The position numbers and the translations under genes are program-made. The notes under the pieces are model-generated. The model saw only the letters and a list, made by a program, of their open reading frames with translations. It did no database searches and was not told where the DNA came from. 64,000 bases of DNA from CAINVV01 sp037137375 (GTDB lineage: Bacteria; Bacteroidota; Bacteroidia; Bacteroidales; Prolixibacteraceae): the NCBI GenBank assembly GCA_037137375.1, contig JBAXKJ010000018.1, positions 57,600 to 121,599 on the forward strand, read 5' to 3'. Of the stretch, positions 1 to 8,800 are shown piece after piece (position 1 is the first letter of the stretch; every line of letters starts with the position of its first letter).

Positions 1-2
1 AA

Positions 3-704
3 TTGATGCACAAGGTGAATGACATTCTGAAGACGCAAAAAAAATTTATTGGCGATGTCTCCCACGAACTTTTTACTCCAATTTCGGTGATGCAATCTAA
101 ATTAGATAATTTGCTGATTTCCAAAAAATTACCTGCAAAGACCGTCGAATTGATTTTGGATCAGCAGAAGCAATTATTTAGATTGCAACATATTATCAAG
201 GCATTGTTACTTATTTCCCGAATTGAAAATGATCAGTACGACAAGAATGACACATTTGCCTTGTCCGAACTGGTTGATGAAATTGTCTCGAACATCGAGG
301 AGCGTGCTTTAATCAGCAACATCAAGATAAAAAATAGGGTACCTTCCTCTGCAATTCTTGCCGATGTTAATAAGTATTTGATATACATACTGTTATTTAA
401 CCTGATAAGCAACGCCATAAAGTACAACAAGGAAGGCGGAGAGGTCAGGATTTCCCATTTTATGAAAGATGGCGATTGCATCATTGAGGTTGAAGATACA
501 GGTATTGGCATCGAAGCCGGGGATCTTCCATTGATATTTAATCGTTTCAAGCGAATTGATGATGGTACGGGAGAAGGTCAGGGTTTGGGCTTATCGATTG
601 TTAGCAGTATTGCAATTTTTCATGATGCTAAAATTGAAGTAAAGTCCGATCCTGGAAAGGGTTCTCAGTTTAGGGTCTGTCTTCCGGTGAAAAAATTGAA
701 CTAA
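3..704 (+). CDS. Sensor histidine kinase, C-terminal part (5' end outside window)
   Basis: This is the catalytic half of a two-component sensor kinase whose N-terminus lies before the window. The first visible residues lead into a HisKA dimerisation/phosphoacceptor domain with the H-box SHELFTPISVM (His near residue 21). A HATPase_c domain follows, with an N-box (NLISNAIKYNKEGG), a G1 box (DTGIGI) and a G2 box (GQGLGLSI). It should autophosphorylate on the histidine and pass phosphate to a response regulator, but none is visible on this side. The upstream sensor and membrane segments are missing only because the window begins here. Translation can be read from position 3, but that is not the true start. 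Confidence 0.9.
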   Translation: MMHKVNDILKTQKKFIGDVSHELFTPISVMQSKLDNLLISKKLPAKTVELILDQQKQLFRLQHIIKALLLISRIENDQYDKNDTFALSELVDEIVSNIEERALISNIKIKNRVPSSAILADVNKYLIYILLFNLISNAIKYNKEGGEVRISHFMKDGDCIIEVEDTGIGIEAGDLPLIFNRFKRIDDGTGEGQGLGLSIVSSIAIFHDAKIEVKSDPGKGSQFRVCLPVKKLN

Positions 705-731
705 ATTGATTTTTTATCAAATACTTCACGA

Positions 732-759
732 TTTCTTCATAAAGTTGTAAGTAGGTTTG
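732..759 (+). promoter_or_regulatory. Candidate Bacteroidota-type promoter
   Basis: TAGGTTTG at 752-759 is an exact TAnnTTTG -7 box, with a weak TTTCTTC at the -33 distance (732-738). It ends about 30 nt before the ATG of the Ala/Lys/Pro-rich gene. No transcript evidence is available. Confidence 0.45.
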
Positions 760-790
760 CTGTGTAAATACACCTTTAAAAAATATTAAG

Positions 791-1090
791 ATGAAAAAAT
801 TATTGATGTTATTGAGCTTCGCTCTTATTGTATGCGTTGTAAGTGCTAATGCACAGGATCAAAAGAAAGAAGTTAAGAAAGCACCTGCAAAGAAAGAGGC
901 TGCTGCTGCTCCTGCTGCCAAGCCAGCTGCTGATGCTGCTGCTCCTGCTGCCAAACCAGCCGCTAAAGCTGCTGCCAAACCAGCTGCTGCTGCTCCTGCT
1001 GCCGCTCCTGCAAAAGACGCTGCTAAACCAGCTGCTGCTCCAGCAAAGAAAAAGAAAAAACCAGCAGCTGCTGCTCCTGCTGCGAAGTAA
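791..1090 (+). CDS. Secreted Ala/Lys/Pro-rich low-complexity protein
   Basis: A 99-residue protein. It starts with a clear signal peptide (MKKLLMLLSFALIVCVVSANA, predicted cleavage after ANA). The mature part is almost entirely alanine, lysine and proline in imperfect AAAPAAKPA units and ends in a basic KKKKK stretch, resembling histone H1-like tails. The reading frame is supported by the signal peptide, a good upstream -7 box and a strong terminator right after the stop. The DNA is a run of GCTGCTGCTCC-like repeats and could change length by slippage. The function is unknown; binding to a polyanion such as envelope polysaccharide or extracellular DNA is only a guess from composition. Confidence 0.75.
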   Translation: MKKLLMLLSFALIVCVVSANAQDQKKEVKKAPAKKEAAAAPAAKPAADAAAPAAKPAAKAAAKPAAAAPAAAPAKDAAKPAAAPAKKKKKPAAAAPAAK

Positions 1091-1102
1091 TAAGTTACTT
1101 TG

Positions 1103-1148
1103 AGACATAAAAAACCCCGGAGAATTTTCTCAGGGGTTTTTTATGTCT
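1103..1148. terminator. Bidirectional intrinsic terminator
   Basis: A long inverted repeat: AGACATAAAAAACCCC on the left pairs with GGGGTTTTTTATGTCT on the right, around an inner GAGA/TCTC stem. T-runs lie on both strands. It sits between the convergent genes ending at 1090 (+) and 1162 (-) and can serve both. Confidence 0.85.
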
Positions 1149-1161
1149 TATTTTTTTCGCC

Positions 1162-2085
1162 TCAGAAATTGTCGGCTTTGCGGTAGGCGTCAATCAAAGC
1201 CTGTTCGCCTTCTTTGCCTTTGATACTTCTGCCGTGCTCCATGCACAGTACATCGTCGTAACCCTTGCTGAGGATATATTTGAAGATGTTATTGAAATTG
1301 ATCTCGCCGGTTCCGGGTTCCTTCCTGCCGGGATTGTCTCCCAGGTGAAATGCGCCGATCTCACTCCAGCAAGCTTCGATGTTGGGGATCAGGTCACCCT
1401 CTGTAATCTGCTGGTGATACAGATCATCAACAATCTTGCAGGCCGGACTGTTTACTCCTCTGCAGATAGCGTAGGTCTGGGCCATACCCGTCAGGAACAA
1501 ACCGGGATGGTTTTGTTTGTTAAGTGGTTCGAGCACGATGGTCATACCGCCTTGCTGGGAGATATCACTCAACTCGCGCAGGATATCAATGACGTTGGCA
1601 GTCTGGTAGCCCCAGTCCATGTGTTCATTGTAACGTCCCGGAACCATCAGCGCCCATTTTAGTCCGGTCCGCTGTGAGACTTCAACACCTGCTTTTACCT
1701 TGTCGATCAGCATCTGTCTGATTGTCTCGTCTTTTAGGACCATAGATTCCTTAGTGAAGTCGGCATACAACACAAACGGGCCCATCTTCATGTTTAACCG
1801 GTTGATTTCGGCCATTATTTTTGCCTGCTCCTCTACTGGCCTTCCCATGAAACCATTGTCAAACATGGCCCTGAATCCCTGATCGTTGCAGAATTTTATC
1901 TGATCGATTGGATCTTTGCCCGCAAGTTCATTGAAGGTGCCGAAACTGGGGGCATACCTCAGTTTAAAGAAGGCGCTGTTGGAGGGCTTTTTATCATCAA
2001 GATTTGTTAGTCCGAATGCAGACAAACCAATCCCGGTAAAGGCAGTAGCTGCTGCCGATTTTTGCAGAAAACTTCTTCTATACAT
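1162..2085 (-). CDS. Secreted sugar phosphate isomerase/epimerase-like TIM-barrel protein
   Basis: About 307 residues from the ATG at 2085. This start is chosen over a longer frame (to 2175) because it gives a clean export signal, MYRRSFLQKSAAATAFTGIG, and sits just downstream of the PspC gene. The rest matches the AP endonuclease family 2 / hydroxypyruvate isomerase-like TIM barrel, with metal-ligand-type segments VLEPLNK, IVDDLYHQQ, AFHLGDNPGR and the C-terminal CMEHGR. Family members isomerise or epimerise keto sugars using a divalent metal; the substrate here is unknown. It is last in a leftward group of three genes, and a second paralogue lies at 9280-10185. Confidence 0.85.
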   Translation of the reverse strand: MYRRSFLQKSAAATAFTGIGLSAFGLTNLDDKKPSNSAFFKLRYAPSFGTFNELAGKDPIDQIKFCNDQGFRAMFDNGFMGRPVEEQAKIMAEINRLNMKMGPFVLYADFTKESMVLKDETIRQMLIDKVKAGVEVSQRTGLKWALMVPGRYNEHMDWGYQTANVIDILRELSDISQQGGMTIVLEPLNKQNHPGLFLTGMAQTYAICRGVNSPACKIVDDLYHQQITEGDLIPNIEACWSEIGAFHLGDNPGRKEPGTGEINFNNIFKYILSKGYDDVLCMEHGRSIKGKEGEQALIDAYRKADNF

Positions 2086-2095
2086 AAAAAAGGAA

Positions 2096-2311
2096 TTAAT
2101 ATTCTTCGTAAGGGACGATGATCCACATGATAATATAAGCCAGGATACCCACCGAAACAAATGCCGCCAGCACAAAGACCAGTCGCACGATAGTCGGATC
2201 TACTTCAAAATATTTACCCAGACCTCCACAGACGCCCGCAATCATATGTTCATAACGTGAGCGTTTCAGTCTGACAGGACCTTCAGGATTAATTATTTCC
2301 ATATCATTCAA
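2096..2311 (-). CDS. PspC domain membrane protein
   Basis: A 71-residue protein with a short PspC domain: a conserved RSRYEHMIAGVCGGLGKYF segment (about residues 17-35), then DPTIVRLVFVLAAF running into a hydrophobic helix ending IIMWIIVPYEE. PspC proteins are small inner-membrane proteins linked to envelope stress. This is the minimal single-domain version common in Bacteroidota. It lies 10 bp upstream of the TIM-barrel gene and 20 bp downstream of a small acidic-protein gene on the same strand, so co-transcription is likely. Confidence 0.85.
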   Translation of the reverse strand: MNDMEIINPEGPVRLKRSRYEHMIAGVCGGLGKYFEVDPTIVRLVFVLAAFVSVGILAYIIMWIIVPYEEY

Positions 2312-2331
2312 GTTATTGGTTCCCTGATCAT

Positions 2332-2592
2332 TTAGTTGTCCGCTTCCTCATCAAGTTTATCCAGCTCCTCCTCGTATTCGAGTTCGAGCTCCATGAATTC
2401 TTCTGCCTGTTCGAGGAGTTCGGCTTTAAGTTCATCACTTTCAGGCTCTTCATCGATCCAGTGAATCTCCTGATCAACATTGAATCCTTCCAGGTCACAG
2501 CCGACAATAAATCTGGGTTGTTCGGTATGAATGATAAAAATAGTGTCGGGCAGCACTTGAGAATTGTCGGCCAGTAAGAATTTTGGAAGCAT
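2332..2592 (-). CDS. Small acidic protein of unknown function
   Basis: An 86-residue protein with no recognised domain. The N-terminal half (MLPKFLLADNSQVLPDTIFI) looks like a small beta fold; the C-terminal 40 residues are very acidic and helical (EELLEQ..., EFMELELEYEEELDKLDEE). This frame is preferred over an overlapping one because of its biased composition, position at the head of a leftward operon with pspC, and a TATATTTG box 45 bp upstream. It is probably cytoplasmic. The function is not known. Confidence 0.65.
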   Translation of the reverse strand: MLPKFLLADNSQVLPDTIFIIHTEQPRFIVGCDLEGFNVDQEIHWIDEEPESDELKAELLEQAEEFMELELEYEEELDKLDEEADN

Positions 2593-2636
2593 GTCAGTTG
2601 AATTTTGAATGGATAAAATATGGTTGGAACATATTT

Positions 2637-2644
2637 CAAATATA
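2637..2644 (-). promoter_or_regulatory. Candidate -7 box for the small acidic protein/pspC operon
   Basis: Read on the minus strand this is TATATTTG, an exact TAnnTTTG match, 45 nt before the ATG at 2592. No convincing -33 TTG is present at the expected distance. Confidence 0.35.
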
Positions 2645-2825
2645 GAATATATTTTGAAAAGATTGACCTTATGATGTTTGAAAAGTTTGCGCTTCGCGGG
2701 TTTGGCTAGACGCTGCTTGATGTGGTTAAAAAACTGAATTTGCAGACATTACATTACTGCCATATTGGCTTAAAAATGAGTGTGTTATGACTTTTTGACA
2801 GTTCGGAATTGTCCTTGAATTGTCA

Positions 2826-2856
2826 TTTTGTCTCGACCGATTTCATGGTAATTTAT
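2826..2856 (+). promoter_or_regulatory. Possible hsp20 promoter
   Basis: TTTTG at 2826-2830, an 18-nt spacer, then TAATTTAT at 2849-2856, a partial match to TAnnTTTG (two mismatches). It would give a leader of about 120 nt. The -33 element overlaps one arm of the TTGTCTCGA inverted repeat, so repressor control is conceivable. Confidence 0.3.
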
Positions 2857-2972
2857 ATTAGTATGATTATTAATACAATACAAAAATCGAGACAATTATG
2901 GCATATAGATTGAAAAGATTAGGGTGTATCGCAAAATTTCGGTACAAAAATTTAAAAGTATAACTAAATAGT

Positions 2973-2978
2973 AGGAGG
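2973..2978 (+). promoter_or_regulatory. Shine-Dalgarno site of hsp20
   Basis: A full AGGAGG lies 8 nt before the ATG at 2987. Strong SD sites are unusual among the genes of this window, so this suggests high translation of the chaperone. Confidence 0.7.
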
Positions 2979-2986
2979 AATTTAAA

Positions 2987-3427
2987 ATGACACTCATTAG
3001 AACTTCAGACAGACTGTACCCTGCTTTTTTTAACAACTTCTTTAACAGGGAATTAATCGATTGGGCCAACAATGGTTTTTCAGCCGAGAATACTACATTA
3101 CCGGCAGTAAACATTCTGGAAGATGAAAACAAAATCCAGATTGAATTAGCCGCACCGGGAATGAAGAAAGAAGATTTTAAGATTGATCTCGATCAAAACC
3201 GCTTAACTGTTTCTGCAGAAATAGAGGAAGAAAAGAACGAGACCGGCGAGCGCTATTCACGCAAGGAATTTTGCTACCGTTCGTTCCGCAGACAGTTCAA
3301 TGTACCAGTTGAAACCGTCAATGGTGATCAGATTCAGGCAAGTTACAAAGATGGAATTTTAACGCTTACCTTGCCAAAAAGGGAAGAATTAAAACCAAAA
3401 CCAGCCAGGGCCATTGAGATTCAATAA
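2987..3427 (+). CDS. Hsp20/alpha-crystallin family small heat-shock protein
   Basis: A 146-residue small heat-shock protein, an ATP-independent cytoplasmic holdase that binds unfolding proteins. A variable N-terminal arm (about 1-35) is followed by an alpha-crystallin domain (about 38-135) with the usual PAVNILEDENKIQIELAAPG opening, a KEDFKIDLDQNRLTVSA strand pair and the conserved ASYKDGILTLTLPK. A short C-terminal tail follows. Length is normal. It is a single gene with its own promoter region and terminator, and an exceptionally good ribosome-binding site. Confidence 0.95.
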   Translation: MTLIRTSDRLYPAFFNNFFNRELIDWANNGFSAENTTLPAVNILEDENKIQIELAAPGMKKEDFKIDLDQNRLTVSAEIEEEKNETGERYSRKEFCYRSFRRQFNVPVETVNGDQIQASYKDGILTLTLPKREELKPKPARAIEIQ

Positions 3428-3451
3428 CCCATGTAATGACATTTCAGAAAG

Positions 3452-3480
3452 CGTCCCGTCCCAAAACCGGGACGTTTTTA
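3452..3480 (+). terminator. Intrinsic terminator of hsp20
   Basis: CGTCCCG (3452-3458) pairs with CGGGACG (3468-3474) around a 9-nt loop and is followed by TTTTTA. It lies 25 bp after the hsp20 stop. Confidence 0.7.
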
Positions 3481-3547
3481 TTCCCACCTTCGCAGTTCCC
3501 ATCTTCCCAGTTCCCAAATCAACTATATTTGCAGAAAATTGCCTCTT

Positions 3548-4942
3548 ATGTTCACTGCCCCTACGATTTGTGCTATTTCTACACCTGCCGGTACAGGAGG
3601 TATCGCTGTGATCCGTCTATCCGGGGATCAGGCGCTTAACATTGCAGACAGGATTTTCCATTCTCCGGTCACCGCAAAGAAACTGGCGGATCAGCAAGGC
3701 AATACGCTCCATTTTGGATCCGTATGTAAGGGTCAGGAAATACTCGATGAAGTTGTCCTTGGTCTCTTCAGGTCGCCACATTCTTATACCGGCGAAGATG
3801 TAATCGAGATTTCTTGTCATGGTTCACGGTTTATTCAGCAGCAAATTCTTGAACTTCTGATAGATGAAGGTGCCATTCTTGCCCAGCCCGGAGAATTTAC
3901 CCAGCGGGCTTTCCTGAATGGCAAGATGGATTTATCTCAGGCCGAGGCTGTTGCAGATCTTATTGCCTCCGGAAATGCTGCCGCACACAGGGTTGCCATC
4001 AACCAGATGCGGGGCGGATTCTCCTTTGAAATTGGGTTATTACGCGACCAGCTTCTACATTTTATTACCCTTATTGAACTCGAACTGGATTTCAGCGAAG
4101 AGGATGTCGAATTTGCCGACCGCACGCAGCTGATCTCCCTTTCGCAGAAGATCGAAACGCTTATTGAGAAGCTGACAGATTCTTTCCGACTGGGGAATGC
4201 CCTCAAGAACGGAATTCCGGTCGCAATAGTAGGGGAGACTAACGTCGGAAAGTCGACGCTTCTGAATGCCTTACTTAATGAAGAGAAGGCCATAGTATCT
4301 GATATTCATGGTACTACACGCGATGTGATTGAAGATGTTGTCAACCTCGATGGCGTACTTTTCCGGTTCTTCGACACGGCCGGAATGCGTCCTACAACCG
4401 ATACCATCGAAAGTATGGGAATCGAACGCTCTTATCGTAAGCTCGAACAGGCTTCTATTGTCTTACTCGTTTTGGACCTAACTTCACCGCTTGAAAAGAA
4501 TCTTTCCCGGATTGGAGAGATAAGAAAGAAGATAACGGATCAGCAGTTGATTTTCGTTGCCAATAAGTCGGATCTAGCCACGGATGAGATCATTAATGGA
4601 CTTTCCGGGTTTGTCCTGAAAAGCAATGAATCACTGGTATTTATCGCCGCAAAGGCCAAGCAGAATCTTGCAGGACTGATTAAGGAGATGCAATCAGTAA
4701 TTTCTGTTGACAAGGTAAATCCTGAGGATGTGATTGTGACGAATATCCGGCATTATGAGGCATTGACGAAGGCCCTCGAAGCGATCAGGCGAACCATCGC
4801 CGGACTACAGTCCAACATTTCGGGCGAATTCCTCTCCCAGGATATCCGCGAATGCCTGCACTACCTGGGTTCCATCACAGGCCAAATCACTACAGACGAA
4901 GTGCTTGGCAACATCTTCAAAAACTTCTGCATCGGAAAATAA
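3548..4942 (+). CDS. mnmE: tRNA modification GTPase MnmE
   Basis: MnmE works with MnmG to install the 5-carboxymethylaminomethyl group on U34 of certain tRNAs. The start is the ATG at 3548 (MFTAPTICAISTPAGTGGIA), which matches the family N-terminus; an earlier TTG in frame adds three residues. A formyl-THF-binding N-terminal domain and helical domain surround a G domain: G1 GETNVGKST, TTRD switch, G3 DTAG, G4 NKSD. The protein ends with the family's CIGK, whose Cys is conserved. The P-loop has Thr where many MnmE proteins have Pro (G-x-P-N-x-G-K-S). Length (464) is normal. Confidence 0.97.
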   Translation: MFTAPTICAISTPAGTGGIAVIRLSGDQALNIADRIFHSPVTAKKLADQQGNTLHFGSVCKGQEILDEVVLGLFRSPHSYTGEDVIEISCHGSRFIQQQILELLIDEGAILAQPGEFTQRAFLNGKMDLSQAEAVADLIASGNAAAHRVAINQMRGGFSFEIGLLRDQLLHFITLIELELDFSEEDVEFADRTQLISLSQKIETLIEKLTDSFRLGNALKNGIPVAIVGETNVGKSTLLNALLNEEKAIVSDIHGTTRDVIEDVVNLDGVLFRFFDTAGMRPTTDTIESMGIERSYRKLEQASIVLLVLDLTSPLEKNLSRIGEIRKKITDQQLIFVANKSDLATDEIINGLSGFVLKSNESLVFIAAKAKQNLAGLIKEMQSVISVDKVNPEDVIVTNIRHYEALTKALEAIRRTIAGLQSNISGEFLSQDIRECLHYLGSITGQITTDEVLGNIFKNFCIGK

Positions 4943-4961
4943 TAGTACCTTGAAGAAATCC

Positions 4962-5270
4962 TTACCTATTTTTTAATTTTCGTCTTTGCCAATCCTTTGG
5001 ATTTCTCTTATCGTGAAAGACGGAGAGAATATACAATCCCTCTTTTCTGTCAACAAAATAGACGCAAAATGAAAATTTCGTCATTACAAATTTTCTAATA
5101 TCATATTTTGCGATTGGAAAAGCTTCAGGATTTCTGAGAATCTCGTAAAAAGAAGAGTCAAGTTCCTGAGTAAAATCGTGACCCAGATCATCGCTGACTT
5201 CTTTTAAGTAGGAAACAGATTCTTTGATGTCTATCTCAGCAAAAGGCAAGATAATAAGGCGTTTAAGCAT
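4962..5270 (-). CDS. RelE/ParE-family toxin
   Basis: A 102-residue protein of the RelE/ParE toxin fold: an N-terminal strand (RLIILPFAEIDI), two helices with DLGHDFTQELDSSFYEILRNPEAFP, then the strand block with FVMTKFSFCVYFVDRKEGLYILSVFHDKRNPKDW. The closing HDKRNP...W motif is typical of the ParE-type branch. The most likely role is a toxin acting on gyrase or the ribosome; the sequence does not decide which. Its stop is 19 bp from that of mnmE (convergent). The gene starts 3 bp after the antitoxin, the usual antitoxin-first order. Confidence 0.85.
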   Translation of the reverse strand: MLKRLIILPFAEIDIKESVSYLKEVSDDLGHDFTQELDSSFYEILRNPEAFPIAKYDIRKFVMTKFSFCVYFVDRKEGLYILSVFHDKRNPKDWQRRKLKNR

Positions 5271-5273
5271 CTT

Positions 5274-5492
5274 TTATTTCAACTCAGACTTCAAATCTTC
5301 CCAATCCTTGCCTTTGCAATCTTTCTGGAAGGATTTATACCTTTTTTCGAGCTCTTTATCTAAGATTATTTTTGATTTGACATTATCTTTACTTATTTCA
5401 ATAAAATCATAATCCTCTGTCAAAGCTTTCAGCATGTTGATAATGCTTTTAGCTTTTGATGATTTATCCTGAATTTTAATAATGTAAGTCAT
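5274..5492 (-). CDS. Antitoxin partner of the RelE/ParE toxin
   Basis: A 72-residue protein directly upstream of the toxin and on the same strand. A short N-terminal strand MTYIIKIQD and a helix rich in Lys/Ala are followed by a charged C-terminus (LEKRYKSFQKDCKGKDWEDL) that could wrap the toxin. No classical ribbon-helix-helix or Phd motif is evident, so its DNA-binding class is uncertain. Identification rests mainly on gene order and size. Confidence 0.7.
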   Translation of the reverse strand: MTYIIKIQDKSSKAKSIINMLKALTEDYDFIEISKDNVKSKIILDKELEKRYKSFQKDCKGKDWEDLKSELK

Positions 5493-5508
5493 TGTTTCGA
5501 ACTTTCTT

Positions 5509-5516
5509 CAAAGATA
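5509..5516 (-). promoter_or_regulatory. Candidate -7 box of the toxin-antitoxin operon
   Basis: On the minus strand this reads TATCTTTG, an exact TAnnTTTG, 17 nt before the antitoxin ATG. No clear -33 TTG is present at about 19 nt. Confidence 0.4.
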
Positions 5517-5854
5517 ATAATTTGAAACAAGATAAGACTAGTGAGGCTACAGAATTGTCTCGTTGTCATTTTCACCACATTTAAGTACGAATATCATCGA
5601 TAGAAAATCCAGTTACTTTAAAGCAATTTATTTTTTATCCAGACTTTACAAATGCAACTTAAAGATTGGTTGTTGACCTGGTTCCGCACCCTACATGAAG
5701 AACCTACGAATAAAGTACATTCAAATTTTTAAACTAGCTGAATAACTGATCCTGATGCCGGGGCAATATTCAAATATTATTTAACTTTATAACGCTTTTC
5801 ATAAGCAAAGTATAACTTCAATTAACCAAACTTCTCAGTCCAATAAATCTAATT
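5517..5854. other. Intergenic region upstream of the GH54 gene (nothing recognised)
   Basis: About 340 bp between divergent genes. No protein-like open frame, RNA gene or strong hairpin was seen. TAACTTTA near 5780 is a near match to a -7 box but is about 70 bp from the ATG and lacks a -33 partner. Confidence 0.4.
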
Positions 5855-8800
5855 ATGCAAAAGAAAAGTCGTTTTTTTGTCATTCGTGCAATGGCGCTTA
5901 TGTTACCTATCACCTTCATGGTAATGGCAATGTCAACGGGAGAGCGAAATCCTCGTCCGGAAGGTCCGTGTGATATATATGCCGCTGCAGGTAACCCGTG
6001 TGCAGCTGCTCACAGTACTACCCGCGCTCTATATGCTTCTTATAATGGTCCTTTATACCAGGTCATGCGTCAATCAGACGGCAAGACACTGGATATTGGG
6101 GTTGTCCAACCCAGTGCGGGTGATCCGGGCGGCTATGCAAACGCAGCCGCTCAGGATGCATTCTGTGCCAATACATACTGTTGGATCACAACGATCTACG
6201 ATCAGTCTGGTAATGGCAATCACCTTCGTCAGGCACCCCGCGGCGGTACGGGTGCACCCACGGCTATGGGTGGTTTTAACACTCTGCCGATAGCCGACAT
6301 GGCGCCGATAACAATCCTTGGTCACAAAGTTTACGGACTCTTCATCGAGCCCGGGATGGGCCTTCGCTTGAATGATACAAAAGGCATAGCAGTCAACGAT
6401 CAGGCAGAGGGGCAGTACTGGGTCATTAACGGTCATCACTACAACAATGGCTGCTGCTTCGATTACGGAAATGCTGAGACTGATAGCCGTGACGATGGCG
6501 ACGGTACGATGGAAACCACCTATTTCGGCAACGCGACTGGCTGGTATTATGGACAAGCCCCAGGCCCCTGGATTATGACCGATCAGGAGAACAACCTGGT
6601 GGGTGGGGTCAATCCGAGCCCAACAGACAAGTACCTCCCCAACTTGCCGAGCATTACCTGGCGCTTTGTGACCGCTACAGCCGATGGTGAACCGCATCAC
6701 TGGAGATCGATGGGCGGAGATGCTCAAAATGGCGATCTGCAAGTCATGTTCGACGGAACCCGTATTATCAATGACAGAAAAAGCTACGATCCGATGCGTA
6801 AGCAGGGCGCTATTCTTTTAGGCAATGGTGGCGATAATAGCAATGCCTCTCAGGGTACTTTCTATGAAGGAGCAATGACGGCACCGGGCACTTTCCCGAC
6901 AAAGGAAACCAATCAAAAGATACAGGCCAATGTCAGAGCTGCTGGATACGATGTGCAGCGTCTAAGCCTGGCTCCCGCAAATGCGATCGAAGCGCCTCCC
7001 GGACTCCAGACCTTTTCACCACGTTCTTCTCAAAACACTACCGTGAAGTTTACAAATACTACTGGAGCGCCTGTGACTGATCTCACCTTGAGTATTTCAG
7101 TGCCAAAGGGTTGGAAATCAGTTGTTGAAAATTCTAAAGACGCTTTGAAGAAGTTCGCTGATCCGATCGCTCCACATGCCAGCGTAAGCGCCACTTTTGT
7201 GGTGACCTCAGGACCTGAGTCCTTCAACGGCGATATAGTTGGAAAAGCCGCCTGGAAAAACCCGACCTCCGTTCAGCAACAGTCAGAGACAATAGCCGAA
7301 AAAGTACGAAACGTTAGCCCCATCAAGATTAATGAATTTCGAATTACAGACGGCTCTGCTGACAACTCAACAAATACTTTCATCGAGCTATATAATGCCG
7401 GTAATCAAGCTGTTGATATCTCTAACTGGACTTTAACACAACACAGGACCCAGTTGCCAGTTTTTTCAAGTATAAAGATTCCAGTCGGGACAAAACTCGC
7501 TGCAAACAGTTTTTACCTGCTTGGTTTGTCTAACTCGGGGCTAGTCGTTCCAGCAAAGAAAGGCGAAACCACTCTGTATGTGAGGAGTACGGCAGGCATG
7601 TCGGTAGGTGATAAAATTGAAATAAACAGTGGATCCGAGAAGGAAACAGGTAAAATAGCTGCCATTGGTACTCCAGCAGGCCCGGAGCCACAGGCCCCCG
7701 CGAACGGTTTCGGCGGAGTCCGTCAAGGTGAAACAGGAAGTCCTACAACAATATGGCAACCTCTTCCCGACGGTCCGGTAATTACGATCCCGGCAGGTTC
7801 GACCAGTGTACCCGTCGCTAATATTTCGGGCTTTGCAGTCGGACAGAAAATGGCCATTGGTTATGGCGCCAAATATCCCATTGCTTTGAACACCATTGAA
7901 AAGTACGAGGTGGTCACTGTCACTGCAGTTGGTAAACCGGGTACGCAAGCCTGGTTGTCGGCCGACGCAAAACCCGGCGACAAAAACATCAAGGTTTCGT
8001 CGGTTGCCAACATTTCAGTAGGCGACAAAATCAGATTGGACATTGAAAGCAAAGGTCACGGGATCGAGACGGTCACTGTGACAAGAGTTGGCACGCAGTC
8101 TGTTCGCAGCGCTAACCGTGGTCCCTTGACAGCTGCAGAGGATGCAGGCACAGGACTCGATCTGGCAGAACCGCTAAAATTCAATCATGCTTCCAATATG
8201 CCTTTCAGTTGTTGGGGAACAGGCATTAGTTTCGAACCCTCCACTGCCTTTGCCCACTCGAGTAATGAACCTGTCCTTCCACTTGGAACCAGCATCACGC
8301 TTGACAAACCCCTGACCAAAGATCACCCAATCGATGCGGTAATATATGATCAGAAGGTGACGATGGCAGGTTACCAGGGGACTCCGGCGCCCAACCAATT
8401 GTTTGGAGGTCCGTCTCTTTCTTCCATGGCAGGTAATATGGTACTGCGCGATGTGGCTGGAAATGTGGTAGATGGACTAAATTATGGCGGAATCGTCGAT
8501 CCATGGTTAGCAGAAGGTTACCAGGGCACTTCGGGAACGGGTGAGTTTGGAAACTTCGTTCCTTCACCCGGTATGGTCAGGGGCTTCAGAGGAGGAACTG
8601 CTCCCTTTAGTCTGGCCAACAGGAGTGCCGGTCGATACCCTGACGGAGCCGATAGCGACAATCCGCGCCGCGATTTCCAGTTACAGAATACGCTCAACCT
8701 GTTAACCCCATCACCGGCTGGTTCAGACAATATCAAGGTCGTCAGTGTGGCAGACTTAAGCGTCGGACAAAAGATGATCATAGAGCCAGGATCAAATAGC

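Larger units (their letters stand above)
2593..2986. other. Intergenic region upstream of hsp20 (no gene seen)
   Basis: A 394-bp divergent intergenic region. It holds the left promoter box, the hsp20 promoter region and several GAATTGTC/GACAATT-type motifs. One is a 17-bp imperfect palindrome at 2797-2813 (GACAGTTCGGAATTGTC, one mismatch). A 9-bp inverted repeat TTGTCTCGA (2828-2836) / TCGAGACAA (2887-2895) flanks the candidate transcription start. No open frame has protein-like composition. Confidence 0.5.

Noticed and set aside
809..1108. Antisense and +1-frame open frames over the Ala/Lys/Pro-rich gene (Ser/Arg- and Leu-rich)
   Set aside because: They are by-products of GCT-type repeats; the forward frame has a signal peptide, promoter box and terminator.
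2086..2175. 30-residue N-terminal extension of the TIM-barrel protein
   Set aside because: It runs through the pspC gene and hides the MYRRSFLQK export signal that starts at 2085.
6074..6742. 222-codon antisense frame over the GH54 domain
   Set aside because: The opposite frame encodes a conserved catalytic domain; the antisense product has no recognisable features.
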